In this document: positions 51,383-62,228 of the stretch, in pieces
Layout of the letters: each line of letters begins with the position of its first letter
How positions within the stretch are numbered: the stretch's first letter is position 1
Assembly: GCF_004297105.1 (NCBI RefSeq)
Contig: NZ_SCVE01000012.1
Location: 682,001 to 746,000 of the forward strand
Source: Herbiconiux sp.
GTDB taxonomy: Bacteria; Actinomycetota; Actinomycetes; Actinomycetales; Microbacteriaceae
Length of the DNA: 64,000 bases
Direction: 5' to 3'
Program-made: the position numbers and the translations under genes
Notes under the pieces: generated by a model
Seen by the model: only the letters and a program-made list of their open reading frames with translations
Told to the model about the DNA's origin: nothing
Databases searched by the model: none

Positions 51383-52504
51383 GTGACAGAGTTCTCCTTC
51401 GACGCGCTGCGACGGCATCCCGACGTCGAGGCCGACAACCTCTTCGCGGTCGACGCCAGCGACCGGCTCATCCTCGATGAGGCGTCGGAGGCACTCGAGG
51501 AGACGGTCGGTGACCCCGGCCGTGTCGTGGTGATCGGTGACAACTACGGTGCCCTCACGCTCGGAGCGGCCGCGGTACTCGGCATCCATGGCATCCGCGT
51601 GCACCAGGATGCCCGCGCCAGCGAACTCGCCCTCGCCGCCAATGCGAAACGCGTGACCGGCGAAGACCTGAGCGGCCGTTTCCGCATCCTGCCGCTCGAC
51701 CGCGAACTGCTCGAGGGTGCCACCGTGGTGCTCCTCCAGCTGCCCCGCACCCTCGCCGCCCTCGACGACATCTCCCGAGCGATCGCGGCCTGGGCCGACC
51801 CGGACGTGGTGGTCTACGCCGGCGGGCGGGTGAAGCACATGACTCCCGCCATGAACGAGGTGTTCGGGGCATCCTTCGCCCAGGTCGTTCCCACGCTCGC
51901 CCGGCAGAAGTCGCGCGTGCTCGTGGTGTCGGGCCGTCGCGACGGCGTCGGGCCCGCACTGCATCGCCGGGAGCACCATCCCGACCTCGACCTCTGGGTC
52001 TGCGCCTCGGGCAATGCCTTCGCCGGCACGAAGCTCGACATCGGCACCCGCTTCCTGCTTCCGCACCTGCCTGAGATGAAGCCGGATGCCCGCACGGCCA
52101 TCGACCTCGGCTGCGGCACCGGTGTGCTCGCCGCGATGCTCGCCCGCCAGCGACCCGCGCTGCGGGTGATCGCCTCCGACCAGTCGGCCGCGGCCGTGGA
52201 GTCCGCCAGGGCCACCATGGCGGCCAACCGCCTCGACGGCTCGGATCCGGCTGTGCGCCCCACACCGGTGGAGGTGGTGCAGGATGACGCCCTCAGCGGC
52301 TTCGACGACGGGTGCGCCGATCTGGTGCTGCTGAATCCGCCCTTCCACGTGGGCTCGACCGTGCACGCCGGCATCGCCCTCAAGCTGTTCGCGGCGGCCG
52401 GTCGCGTGCTCGCGCCGGGCGGTGAGCTCTGGACGGTGTTCAACTCGCACCTGTCGTACCGCGCCGCCCTGCACCGAGCGGTGGGGGCCCACGAATCAGG
52501 TTGA
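51383..52504 (+). CDS. Class I SAM methyltransferase, RsmC/RlmG-like, frameshifted at the 3' end
   Basis: 373 residues. Two-domain methyltransferase: an N-terminal pseudo-domain (RVVVIGDNYGALTLGAAAVLG) and a catalytic C-terminal domain with the SAM motif IDLGCGTGVLAAMLA and NPPF (VLLNPPFHVGST). Family members methylate 16S or 23S rRNA guanines. The reading frame ends GAHESG, but one frame over the DNA encodes GPTNQVDRNAKFTVMVSTRR and a stop at 52545-52547, which is the conserved family tail (NxxVxRNxKFxV). The G5 run at 52483-52487 is the likely place of a one-base change. The ancestral gene would end at 52547. Confidence 0.82.
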   Translation: MTEFSFDALRRHPDVEADNLFAVDASDRLILDEASEALEETVGDPGRVVVIGDNYGALTLGAAAVLGIHGIRVHQDARASELALAANAKRVTGEDLSGRFRILPLDRELLEGATVVLLQLPRTLAALDDISRAIAAWADPDVVVYAGGRVKHMTPAMNEVFGASFAQVVPTLARQKSRVLVVSGRRDGVGPALHRREHHPDLDLWVCASGNAFAGTKLDIGTRFLLPHLPEMKPDARTAIDLGCGTGVLAAMLARQRPALRVIASDQSAAAVESARATMAANRLDGSDPAVRPTPVEVVQDDALSGFDDGCADLVLLNPPFHVGSTVHAGIALKLFAAAGRVLAPGGELWTVFNSHLSYRAALHRAVGAHESG

Positions 52505-52547
52505 CCGCAACGCCAAGTTCACCGTGATGGTGTCGACCCGGCGCTGA
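52483..52547 (+). other. Frameshift site and displaced C-terminal tail of the RsmC-like gene
   Basis: Removing one G from the run 52483-52487 restores the frame, giving the family tail GPTNQVDRNAKFTVMVSTRR and a TGA at 52545-52547. Sequence error or real mutation cannot be told apart here. Confidence 0.7.
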
Positions 52548-52580
52548 TCGCGGGTCGAGAGCCGGGCGGGAAGAGCGGGC

Positions 52581-54077
52581 TCAGCTCGCTAACGACCGCG
52601 GTTGCAGCCGCACCCCGGCCACCACGGGCCTGCGCACGGCCAACTCGGTGGCCACGAGCACGAACGTCACGCCCGCGAGGGCGGTCGCGATCACGGCGAC
52701 CGGGATGAAGGCCGAGCTGTCGAGCCGGGGAATCATGTCGAGCGGCTCCGCGAGCCCGATCAGCATGAAGAAACCCGTGGCGTAGACCACCGCGCGCAAC
52801 TGCCAGAGCTGCCGGATACCGGCGATCGCGAACAGGGTGATCAACCAGAGGCCGTACCAGGGGTGCAGCACCGGCGACGAGAGACTCACGACGGCGAAGC
52901 ATCCGGCGAGCAGCCAGATGGGGTCGGCGTGGCGCTTGGCGATGAGGAGGTAGGCGGCCGCCGCACATCCGAGTGCCAGCATGCCGAGTTTGACGGCGGT
53001 CTGCACGATGTCGCCGTCGAGCCCGACACCGTTGGCGAGACCGCCGATGCTGATGCCGAGGATGTTGGTGGGTGCGTACCAGGAGGAGATGCTGACGGGG
53101 GTGGCGAGCGCGCCGATCCAGCCGATGCCCACACCGATGCCCCAGCCCAGCACGGCGATGCCGCCGAGGGCGATGGCGGTGACCGCGATCCAGCGACGGA
53201 TGATGACACCCCAGCCCGCGTTGCGGCCGGCCCAGATGAGACCGATGATCGGCAAAGCGATGATGGCGATGGGCTTGACGCCGATGGCGAGCGCGACGAT
53301 GACGGTGCCGAGGATCGGCCGGTCTTTCATCGCGTAATAGGTGCCCGCCACGATGAGGCCGAGCATGAGCGAGTCGTTGTGCCCGGCGACGACGAAGTTC
53401 ATCAAGACGAGGGGGCTGGCCGCGATGATCCAGAGCACGGCGGCCTGGTCGAGACCGCGGAGGCGGGCGATGCGCCAGGCGTAGTAGGCCAGCATCGCCA
53501 GGCCGGCGACGGCGATGAGGCGGAACGCGAGCACCGCGACCTCGGTCGGAAGCGGGCCGGTGGCCATGACCACGACTTTTTCGAGCCACACGAAGACGGG
53601 GCCGTAGGGGGTCTGCGTGTCGGCCCAGAGCGGGTCGACACCGATGCCGTACCAGCCGGGCAGGTCGGCCATCCCCGTGGTGTACGGGTTGAGGCCGGCG
53701 GCCATGAGACGGCCTTGGCCCACATAGGCGAACATGTCGCGGCTGAAGAGGGGGAGGGCGACGATGAGCGGCGCGCTCCACGCGAGCGCGGAGACGACGA
53801 CCTGCGAGAGCCGGCCGGGGGCGTCGGGTCGCGACCGCGAACGGAGCAGATCGAGGCCGAGCGACAGCCATGCGGCGAGCAGCAGAACGGCGCCGACCAC
53901 CAGGAGCATCGCGCAGATGCCCACGCCTCCGCGGGAGTTGCGGAGCACGTCGAACAGCAGCCAAGAGCGCAGCACGGAGTCAGGTCCGAGCCAACCGACG
54001 CCGAGCGAACCCAGCGCGATGAACACCGACCCTACGATCCCAGCTGCGAGACGTACACGAGGTGTGAGGACATGCAC
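52581..54077 (-). CDS. Polyprenol-phosphate-mannose-dependent alpha-1,6-mannosyltransferase (MptB-like)
   Basis: 498-residue GT-C fold membrane glycosyltransferase with about 13 helices. The first large loop carries the GT-C motif LPLFSRDMFAYVGQGRLM and LNPYTTG; later ISSWYAPTNIL and SSPVLHPWYGLW match actinobacterial MptB. It extends the alpha-1,6-mannan core of lipomannan-like molecules in the cell envelope, using polyprenyl phosphomannose. Single gene divergent from clpB. TAAGAA lies six bases before GTG 54077, so it may be leaderless. Confidence 0.83.
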   Translation of the reverse strand: MHVLTPRVRLAAGIVGSVFIALGSLGVGWLGPDSVLRSWLLFDVLRNSRGGVGICAMLLVVGAVLLLAAWLSLGLDLLRSRSRPDAPGRLSQVVVSALAWSAPLIVALPLFSRDMFAYVGQGRLMAAGLNPYTTGMADLPGWYGIGVDPLWADTQTPYGPVFVWLEKVVVMATGPLPTEVAVLAFRLIAVAGLAMLAYYAWRIARLRGLDQAAVLWIIAASPLVLMNFVVAGHNDSLMLGLIVAGTYYAMKDRPILGTVIVALAIGVKPIAIIALPIIGLIWAGRNAGWGVIIRRWIAVTAIALGGIAVLGWGIGVGIGWIGALATPVSISSWYAPTNILGISIGGLANGVGLDGDIVQTAVKLGMLALGCAAAAYLLIAKRHADPIWLLAGCFAVVSLSSPVLHPWYGLWLITLFAIAGIRQLWQLRAVVYATGFFMLIGLAEPLDMIPRLDSSAFIPVAVIATALAGVTFVLVATELAVRRPVVAGVRLQPRSLAS

Positions 54078-54146
54078 ACCTCGTTCTTACCATGCCCACA
54101 TGGATGAACGCCCATGACTAGCGCTCGGATAGAGGTTTGCGATAAA

Positions 54147-54167
54147 CTTGAGCCAGGTCAACTCAAG
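54147..54167. promoter_or_regulatory. HAIR box upstream of clpB
   Basis: CTTGAGC-N7-ACTCAAG matches the HspR operator at 13 of 14 positions. TAAACT (54143-54148) overlaps its left edge as a probable -10. Confidence 0.92.
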
Positions 54168-54205
54168 TTTGAACACCCCGAAACAGAAAGTGAATTCCCA
54201 CGACC

Positions 54206-56356
<2,151 letters not shown>

Positions 56357-56401
56357 GGCGGTCGGTTCGGACTCCGCCTCTCCGCCGGCCCCCGACAACG
56401 C

Positions 56402-56452
56402 CACACGAGGCGGCAACCCACCCCGATACGGGTGCGGTTGCCGCCTCGTGTG
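56402..56452. terminator. Hairpin between convergent clpB and nitroreductase genes
   Basis: 17-bp perfect outer arms (CACACGAGGCGGCAACC and its complement) and a five-base inner stem (CACCC/GGGTG). No T run. Likely serves both convergent genes. Confidence 0.6.
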
Positions 56453-56498
56453 TGCGAATCCGCGGGGCAGGCCGACGGGTGCCGGCCCGGTGGAGGGG

Positions 56499-57098
56499 CT
56501 ACTCGTTGACGAGCACGATCTCGTCGAGCGGGAGCCGGGTGCGGGGGGCCACCTCGCGGGCGCGGAGGGTGTCGTCGGGGAGCGCATCCGGAGTGTCGAG
56601 AAGGCCGATCGCGCTCACCGTGACGGGCACCACGTTCTCGGGCAGGTCGAAAGCGGCCTTCACCGCGTCGACGTCGAAGCCGCCCATCTGGTGCACGTGC
56701 AGGCCGTCGTGGTGCGCCTGCACCGAGAGGTGGGCGAGTGCCTGGCCGAGGTCGTACTCGGCCCAGCGGCGCGGGGTGCCCTCGGCATCGGAGAGCTCGA
56801 CGGCACCCACCACGAGAACCGCGGCGGATCCGGCCCACACCGCGTTGAAGCCCATCAGGCTCTTCTCGACGAGCTCGAATGCACGTGAACCGCGACGGGC
56901 CACGATGAAGCGGGCCGGCTGCGAGTTGGCGGCCGACGGCGCCCACCGGGCGGCCTCGAGCGCTGCGGTGAGCAGCGACTCGTCGATGGGGGTGGCCTTC
57001 TGGAAGGAACGGGGGCTCCAGCGCTCCGCGAGGGCGGGGTGGATGGGGGTGCTGGTCTCGGCGGCGCGGGAACCGGCGGGGGTGTCGATGATGGTCAT
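56499..57098 (-). CDS. Nitroreductase family protein
   Basis: 199 residues, FMN-dependent nitroreductase fold. The N-terminal RWSPRSFQKATPID and WAPSAANSQPARFIVARRG carry typical FMN contacts; the C-terminal IGLLDTPDALPDDTLRARE matches the family. Reduces nitro or quinone compounds; substrate unknown. GGAG is seven bases upstream of ATG 57098. A perfect 18-bp palindrome lies 59 bases upstream. Confidence 0.85.
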   Translation of the reverse strand: MTIIDTPAGSRAAETSTPIHPALAERWSPRSFQKATPIDESLLTAALEAARWAPSAANSQPARFIVARRGSRAFELVEKSLMGFNAVWAGSAAVLVVGAVELSDAEGTPRRWAEYDLGQALAHLSVQAHHDGLHVHQMGGFDVDAVKAAFDLPENVVPVTVSAIGLLDTPDALPDDTLRAREVAPRTRLPLDEIVLVNE

Positions 57099-57156
57099 CA
57101 CTGTTCTCCGATTGATGAGGGGTGGCGCTGCACATCATCGGGCAGTGATTCCGTCA

Positions 57157-57174
57157 AACGGACCATGGTCCGTT
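57157..57174. promoter_or_regulatory. TetR-type operator upstream of the nitroreductase gene
   Basis: Perfect palindrome AACGGACCATGGTCCGTT, adjacent to a TTGACG on the minus strand that can serve as -35. The size and form match TetR/AcrR family operators. No TetR gene lies in the window. Confidence 0.7.
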
Positions 57175-57179
57175 CTGGA

Positions 57180-58481
57180 CTAGCCAACCACAGACGGGCT
57201 CCTTGTATTCCGTGAGTCGCCCGCATCCGCTGTGCGGTCGCCGAGTCGCCCGAAACGACGGCCGACCCACGTGACGAAGGTCTCGAGCGGGCCCCGCCGG
57301 CCGAGGGCCACGAGCACGCCGCCGATCAGGAGTGCCATCACCAGGTTGGCCAAGAAGAACCCGGCGCTCGAGAGGAACCACGGATCGTCGATGGCGATGT
57401 ATTCCTCGTAGGTGAGCTGCGAGTACGGCTTGCCGAGCATCACCAGCGTCACGATGCCGACGAGCAGGATGTGGGCCGTGTACACGGTGAGGGGCGCGCC
57501 GCCGGCGCCCGTGGCCGGGCTGAGGATGCGCCGCGCACGGGGTGGGAGCACCGTGCCCAGGTACACCAGCACTCCGATCGCCGTGAGGGCGAAGCCGATC
57601 GTGATGACCAGGTCGAAGGTCGTGCCATGGTGCGCGCCTGCGGAGAGCAAGGAGTACACGGTGCTCGGGAGGGGGCGGCCGGAGCCGGCGTTGTCGAGGG
57701 CGGCCTGCGCGACGTCGTCGTCGACGCCGAGGTCGAGCGCCATCGCGTGCACTCCACCGAAGAGGTGCTGGGTGAGACCCGCGAGGGCGATGCCGCCGAG
57801 CCAGAGGGCGGCACCGATCGCCGTGATGCGGATGCAGAGGCTCCGCAGCGCCTCCGAGTCGCGAGCGGCGAGCAGGGCGCGGCCCACGAGCATCCCCGCG
57901 ATCCCGTAGGCGAGCCAGATGAGCGCCGGATACGTGCCGGTGAGCAGGAGGCTGCGCAGCACGACCAGAGGTTCGCCGAAGCTCAACCACGAGAGGTTCT
58001 TGCCCTCGGCGCCCTGGATGTCGGCCGCGAGCCCGAAGAGGTAGGCGAGCACGGGGGTCACCACGGCCACGAGCGAGCCGGTGAGCACGAGCGCCCAGGT
58101 GGGCCAGGTGAGCACGAGGGCGAGGAACCAGAACATCACGCCGTAGTACACGAGGATCAGGAGGATCGGATTCGGCAGCAGGCTCAGCGTGAGCCCGAGC
58201 GCGACGAGGGCGACGCCTCGCCCTACGAGGGTCCAGCGGGCGGAGGCGCGGCGGCCCCGCCGGAGAGGTGATCGGGTGGAGAGCACCGCGCCGACGCCCG
58301 CGAGCACGGCGAAGAGGGCGGATGCGCGCCCCTCGAAGATCTCGGATCCCCAGTTGGTCTCTCTCGCCTGCAGGTCGGCGTAGAGCCAGACATGGGTGGC
58401 CATCATGCCGGCGATCGCGATGAAGCGGGCGATGTCGAGGCCCACGATGCGGTCGAGGCGCACGGTCTCGGGCGTGGTCAT
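57180..58481 (-). CDS. DUF418/DUF1624-like membrane acyltransferase family protein
   Basis: 433 residues, about ten helices. The start RIVGLDIARFIAIAGMMATHVW is the signature of heparan-alpha-glucosaminide acetyltransferase-like (DUF1624) and DUF418 proteins; the C-terminal FLANLVMALLIGGVLVALGRRGPLE agrees. These are thought to move acyl groups across the membrane. GAGGGG is upstream of the ATG. Single gene. Confidence 0.75.
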   Translation of the reverse strand: MTTPETVRLDRIVGLDIARFIAIAGMMATHVWLYADLQARETNWGSEIFEGRASALFAVLAGVGAVLSTRSPLRRGRRASARWTLVGRGVALVALGLTLSLLPNPILLILVYYGVMFWFLALVLTWPTWALVLTGSLVAVVTPVLAYLFGLAADIQGAEGKNLSWLSFGEPLVVLRSLLLTGTYPALIWLAYGIAGMLVGRALLAARDSEALRSLCIRITAIGAALWLGGIALAGLTQHLFGGVHAMALDLGVDDDVAQAALDNAGSGRPLPSTVYSLLSAGAHHGTTFDLVITIGFALTAIGVLVYLGTVLPPRARRILSPATGAGGAPLTVYTAHILLVGIVTLVMLGKPYSQLTYEEYIAIDDPWFLSSAGFFLANLVMALLIGGVLVALGRRGPLETFVTWVGRRFGRLGDRTADAGDSRNTRSPSVVG

Positions 58482-58540
58482 GGCGAGTCCCCTCTCGTCA
58501 GAGCTGAATCCACCTTAGCGGCGCCGCGCGTGCGCTCTCA

Positions 58541-58879
58541 TCAGGAGCGCACCAGACGGGCGATCGCGTCCTTCGCCTCTTTGAGCTTCTCCTCGGCCAC
58601 CTCGCCGCCCTCGGCCACGGCCTCGACCACGCAGTGGCTGAGGTGGTCGTTCAGGAGACCGAGCGCCACGGATTCGAGGGCGCTCGTCATGGCCGAGATC
58701 TGGGTGAGGATGTCGATGCAGTACTTCTCGTCGGCCACCATGTTCTGGATGCCACGGGCCTGGCCCTCGATGCGGCGGAGGCGTTTGAGGTAGGCGTCCT
58801 TCTCGGAGATGTAGCCGTGGTGGCCGTGCTCGTGGCCGCTGCTTTCACTGTCTGTGCTCTCACTGTGTGGCATGGTCAT
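58541..58879 (-). CDS. csoR: Copper-sensing repressor CsoR (DUF156)
   Basis: 112 residues. After a His-rich N-terminus (HEHGHHGY) comes the CsoR helix bundle with RLRRIEGQARGIQNMVADEKYC (first Cys), and NDHLSHCVV (His and second Cys), giving the Cu(I) C-H-C set. Repression is lifted by Cu(I). Start ATG 58879 overlaps the copper ATPase stop by four bases, so they form one operon whose promoter carries a CsoR-like box. Confidence 0.93.
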   Translation of the reverse strand: MTMPHSESTDSESSGHEHGHHGYISEKDAYLKRLRRIEGQARGIQNMVADEKYCIDILTQISAMTSALESVALGLLNDHLSHCVVEAVAEGGEVAEEKLKEAKDAIARLVRS

Positions 58880-61167
58880 GCTCCGATTCTCTCGGGTCGC
58901 AGGTCGATCCGGCGCAGGAGCTGGGCGTTGAGGGCCACGATGATCGTCGAGAGCGACATCAGCACGGCCCCCACGGCCATCGGCAGCACGAAGCCGATCG
59001 GGGCGAGCACGCCCGCGGCGAGGGGTACCGACAGCAGGTTGTAGCCCGCCGCCCACCAGAGGTTCTGGGTCATCTTGCGGTAGCCCGCCTTCGAGAGCTC
59101 GATCACCGAGACCACCGAGCGGGGGTCGTCACTGGCGAGGATGACGCCGGCCGAGGCGATCGCGACATCCGTGCCGGCACCGATCGCGATGCCGACGTCG
59201 GCGCGAGCCAGCGCCGGGGCGTCGTTCACGCCGTCGCCCACCATCGCCACTCTCCGGCCCTCTGCCTGCAGCTCGCCGACCTTGGCCGACTTGTCTTCGG
59301 GACGCACCCCGGCGAATACGCGGTCGATGCCGAGCTCGGCGGCGACGCTACGGGCCACCGACTCGGCGTCGCCCGTGATCATCACGACCTCGACTCCGCG
59401 CTCGCGCAGCTCGGTCACCGCGATCGTGGATTCGGGCCGCACCTCGTCGGCCAGCGCGATCAGGCCGATCACCTCGTGGTCGCGCAGCACGTGCAGCACG
59501 GTCTGGCCGGCGTGCGCCGTGGCATCGCGGTGGGCGGTCCGGGGCTCGGCCCCGTGCTGCTCGAGGAGGCGGGGTCCGCCGACACGGATCGTCGCGCCGC
59601 CGACCGTGGCCTCGACGCCGACGGCCGCCGACGCCGTGAAGGCGGTCGCGACCGGGATGGCGAGTTCCCGCATCCGGGCCGCCACGACGATCGCCCGGCC
59701 GAGCGGATGCTCGCTGTCACCCTCGGCGGCCGCGGCCAGCGCGAGCACCTCGGCTTCGTCGTGACCGTCGGCGGCGATCACGGTGACGACCGCGGGGCGG
59801 CCCATCGTGAGGGTGCCGGTCTTGTCGAACAGCACGGTGTCGACCGTGCGCATGGTCTCGAGCGCGAGCCGGTCTTTCACGAGGATGCCCGCTTTCGCGG
59901 CGCGCTCGGTGGCGATGGAGACCACGAGAGGGATGGCGAGGCCGAGCGCGTGGGGGCAGGCGATGACGAGAACGGTGATGGTGCGGATGACGGCGTCGTC
60001 GGGGCTGCCCACGAGCGTCCACACGAGGGCGGTGATCACGGCCGACCCGAGGGCGAACCAGAACAGCCAGCCGGCGGCGGTGTCGGCGATGCGCTGAGCG
60101 CGCGAGCTCGAGTTCTGGGCCTCGGTGACGAGGCGTTGGATGCCCGCGAGGGCGGTGTCGTCGCCCACGGCGGTGACGCGGATGCGGAGGGCCGTGTCGG
60201 TGGCGACGGTTCCGGCCACGACGTGGTCGCCCGGGCCGCGGCTCACGGGCTTGGATTCGCCGGTGATCATCGACTCGTCGACGTTTGCCGTTCCTTCGAC
60301 GACCTCGCCGTCGGCGGGCACGCGGCCGCCGGGGCGCACGATCACGAGGTCGCCGACGCGGAGGTCGGAGGGGGCGACCGTGGTGGTGGTGGCGCCGGAG
60401 GTGGCGGGAGTGGCGGTGGCGGCAGTGGCGGTGCCTGCGCTGCCGGCCGCATCCGTCTCGTCGATGCGTTCGGCCTCGTCGGGCAGGAGGGCGGCGAGCG
60501 AGTCGAGGGCCGAGGTGGTCTGTGCGAGGGAGCGCATCTCGATCCAGTGGCCGAGCAGCATGATCACGATGAGGAGGGCGAGCTCCCACCAGAAGTCGAG
60601 CTGATGGTCGAGCAGGCCGAGCGTGGCGCCCCAGGATGCCACGAACGCCACCGTGATGGCGAGGGCGATCGGCAGCATCATGCCGGGGCGCCGGGCCCGC
60701 AGCTCGTCGACGCCACCGGTGAGGAACGGGCGGCCGCCGAGCACGAACATGACGGTGCCGAGAACGGGGGAGATCCACATGATGGGTCCGCTGTCGGGCA
60801 GCGGGTAGCCGAGGATCATCGCGAACATGCTGCTGAACGCCACCACGGGCACGGCGATGACGAGCATCACCCAGAACAGGCGGCGGAACTGGCCGGCGTG
60901 GTCGCCGTGGCCGCCGTGCCCGTGACCAGCATGGCCGCTGTGGCCTGCGTGCCTGTGGCCTGCGTGGCCGTCATGCCCTGCATGGTCGTCGTGCCCGCTG
61001 TGCCCACCGTGCCCTGCGTGGCCGTCGTGCCCGCTGTGCCCACTGTGCCCTGCGTGGCCGTCATGCCCGGCGTGGTCGTGGCCTGCGTGGTCGTGCTCGG
61101 TTTGGGCTTCGTGGTCGTCGTGCCCCGTGTGATCGTGCGTCGCGTGGTCGTGGTGCTGGGTGCTCAT
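58876..61167 (-). CDS. Heavy-metal P-type ATPase, CopB type (CPH motif), with a long His-rich N-terminus
   Basis: 763 residues. N-terminal 95 residues hold about 30 His in repeated GHDGHAGH/SGH units. Then eight membrane helices, an actuator with DESMITGESKPV, transmembrane motif CPH (IACPHALGLAIPL), phosphorylation motif DKTGTLT, HP motif (EHPLGRAI), and hinge GDGVNDAPAL. CPH together with a His-rich N-terminus marks P1B-3 (Cu2+/Cu+) ATPases rather than CPC-type CopA. Exports copper. ATG 61167 was chosen over earlier in-frame codons because GGAG is just upstream and the CsoR-like operator lies further upstream. Confidence 0.92.
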   Translation of the reverse strand: MSTQHHDHATHDHTGHDDHEAQTEHDHAGHDHAGHDGHAGHSGHSGHDGHAGHGGHSGHDDHAGHDGHAGHRHAGHSGHAGHGHGGHGDHAGQFRRLFWVMLVIAVPVVAFSSMFAMILGYPLPDSGPIMWISPVLGTVMFVLGGRPFLTGGVDELRARRPGMMLPIALAITVAFVASWGATLGLLDHQLDFWWELALLIVIMLLGHWIEMRSLAQTTSALDSLAALLPDEAERIDETDAAGSAGTATAATATPATSGATTTTVAPSDLRVGDLVIVRPGGRVPADGEVVEGTANVDESMITGESKPVSRGPGDHVVAGTVATDTALRIRVTAVGDDTALAGIQRLVTEAQNSSSRAQRIADTAAGWLFWFALGSAVITALVWTLVGSPDDAVIRTITVLVIACPHALGLAIPLVVSIATERAAKAGILVKDRLALETMRTVDTVLFDKTGTLTMGRPAVVTVIAADGHDEAEVLALAAAAEGDSEHPLGRAIVVAARMRELAIPVATAFTASAAVGVEATVGGATIRVGGPRLLEQHGAEPRTAHRDATAHAGQTVLHVLRDHEVIGLIALADEVRPESTIAVTELRERGVEVVMITGDAESVARSVAAELGIDRVFAGVRPEDKSAKVGELQAEGRRVAMVGDGVNDAPALARADVGIAIGAGTDVAIASAGVILASDDPRSVVSVIELSKAGYRKMTQNLWWAAGYNLLSVPLAAGVLAPIGFVLPMAVGAVLMSLSTIIVALNAQLLRRIDLRPERIGA

Positions 61168-61180
61168 GCTCTCCAACATA

Positions 61181-61195
61181 TACCCCCTAGGGGTA
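61181..61195. promoter_or_regulatory. CsoR operator (copper box)
   Basis: TACCCCCTAGGGGTA (TACCCC-N3-GGGGTA), 13 bases upstream of the copB ATG, matches the GC-tract dyad bound by CsoR proteins. Controls the copB-csoR operon. Confidence 0.85.
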
Positions 61196-61232
61196 CTTAT
61201 CCACACCTCGTCCGATGGCGAGGAAAACTCAG

Positions 61233-61238
61233 TACCCT
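61233..61238 (+). promoter_or_regulatory. -10 box of a leaderless promoter (repeat protein)
   Basis: TACCCT, six bases, ATG 61245. Confidence 0.45.
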
Positions 61239-61244
61239 CATCCC

Positions 61245-61871
61245 ATGTTTACCATTCGAAAGACCGCGCTCGCCGCGGCTGCCATCGCCCTCCTCGCGCC
61301 GCTCGCTGCGGCAGCCGTTCCCGCTCACGCCGCCGGTTCCGTCTCCTATCAGAAGTACTCCTGGTCGTCGGCGATCTACGCCATCGGGCAGGGCAGTCCG
61401 CGCCAGCTCACGCTCCCGGAATGGCTGGGCCTCGGTTCCCCCACGCCTCAGGTGGTCAGCTGGATCGAAGACAGCCAGGTGCTGCGTTATCCCTCTCATC
61501 CATCGGAGCTCTTCCTCGAAGAGCCGGGCCTCAAGGCGCCCCGTCATCACCTCACCTCCGCGGAGTGGGCCGGCACGGGACATGCTCCCCGTGTCGATGT
61601 CGACCACTCGTTCTCGGGGTACACCTGGAACGAGACCATCCTGATGGCCGGCCGCGCCATCGCGCCGATGCGCATCGACGAGACGGTCTGGATCGAATTC
61701 GGCAGGCCGACCCCGCAATTGCAGGCCACGAATGCCGGCGACCAGTTCTGCCAGACCCCGGCCGACGGCGCCGTCTACTGGAGCAACTCAGCCGCGGGCC
61801 TGCCTGGCCGGGTGCATCTGACGCTCGCGCAATACACGAAGGCCGGCACTCCGCCCTTCACAACGTGCTGA
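61245..61871 (+). CDS. Secreted repeat protein, first two repeats, ending at an in-frame TGA
   Basis: 208 residues, family not recognised. A signal peptide (MFTIRKTALAAAAIALLAPL to about VPAHA) is followed by two repeats of about 80-90 residues with the pattern YSW-x3-IY-x-IG, LTLPEWL, GSPTPQV, LRYP, SELFLEEP, LTSAEW. Repeat two keeps YTWNETI and PTPQLQ but is more diverged. The frame ends with TGC TGA, and the same frame goes straight on with a third repeat. ATG 61245 was chosen because TACCCT is six bases upstream. Probably extracellular. Confidence 0.7.
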   Translation: MFTIRKTALAAAAIALLAPLAAAAVPAHAAGSVSYQKYSWSSAIYAIGQGSPRQLTLPEWLGLGSPTPQVVSWIEDSQVLRYPSHPSELFLEEPGLKAPRHHLTSAEWAGTGHAPRVDVDHSFSGYTWNETILMAGRAIAPMRIDETVWIEFGRPTPQLQATNAGDQFCQTPADGAVYWSNSAAGLPGRVHLTLAQYTKAGTPPFTTC

Positions 61872-62171
61872 CAGAAGTACTCCTGGTCTCCGAACATCTA
61901 CCCAATCGGCTACGGCGGTCCGGTCAGGCTGACCCTCGCGGAGTGGCTCTCGGCCGGCTCACCGCGACCGCAGGTCGCCGACTGGATCGATGGCAGCCAG
62001 GTGCTCCGGTACCCGACGAATCCCTCCGAACTCTTCCTCGAGGAGCCCGCCCTCTACGGCTATTCGTGGTGCGGGAGCAACCCCGGCGCGGGATTGTTTG
62101 ATCCGTTGCACCTCACCCCGACGCAATACGCGCAGGCGGGTTATCCCTCCTTCATCACCTGCGTGCTCTGA
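61872..62171 (+). pseudogene. Third repeat of the secreted protein, in frame after the TGA
   Basis: 99 sense codons without an early start codon, in the same frame as the preceding ORF, ending TGA 62169-62171. QKYSWSPNIYPIGYGGP, RLTLAEWLSAGSPRPQVADW and VLRYPTNPSELFLEEP are very close to the first repeat. Either the gene was split by a nonsense mutation, or the UGA (followed by C) is read through. The coding quality looks intact. Confidence 0.65.
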
Positions 62172-62216
62172 CGGTCCTTCGCCCTCCAGACCTGTGGTGG
62201 CGATGATGGCCAGTGG

Positions 62217-62222
62217 TACCGT
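62217..62222 (+). promoter_or_regulatory. -10 box of a leaderless promoter (membrane protein)
   Basis: TACCGT, six bases, GTG 62229. Confidence 0.45.
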
Positions 62223-62228
62223 GATCGC

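Noticed and set aside
61869..61871. Selenocysteine reading of the in-frame TGA
   Set aside because: No SECIS-like hairpin is apparent just after the codon and the protein is a secreted repeat protein unlike known selenoproteins.
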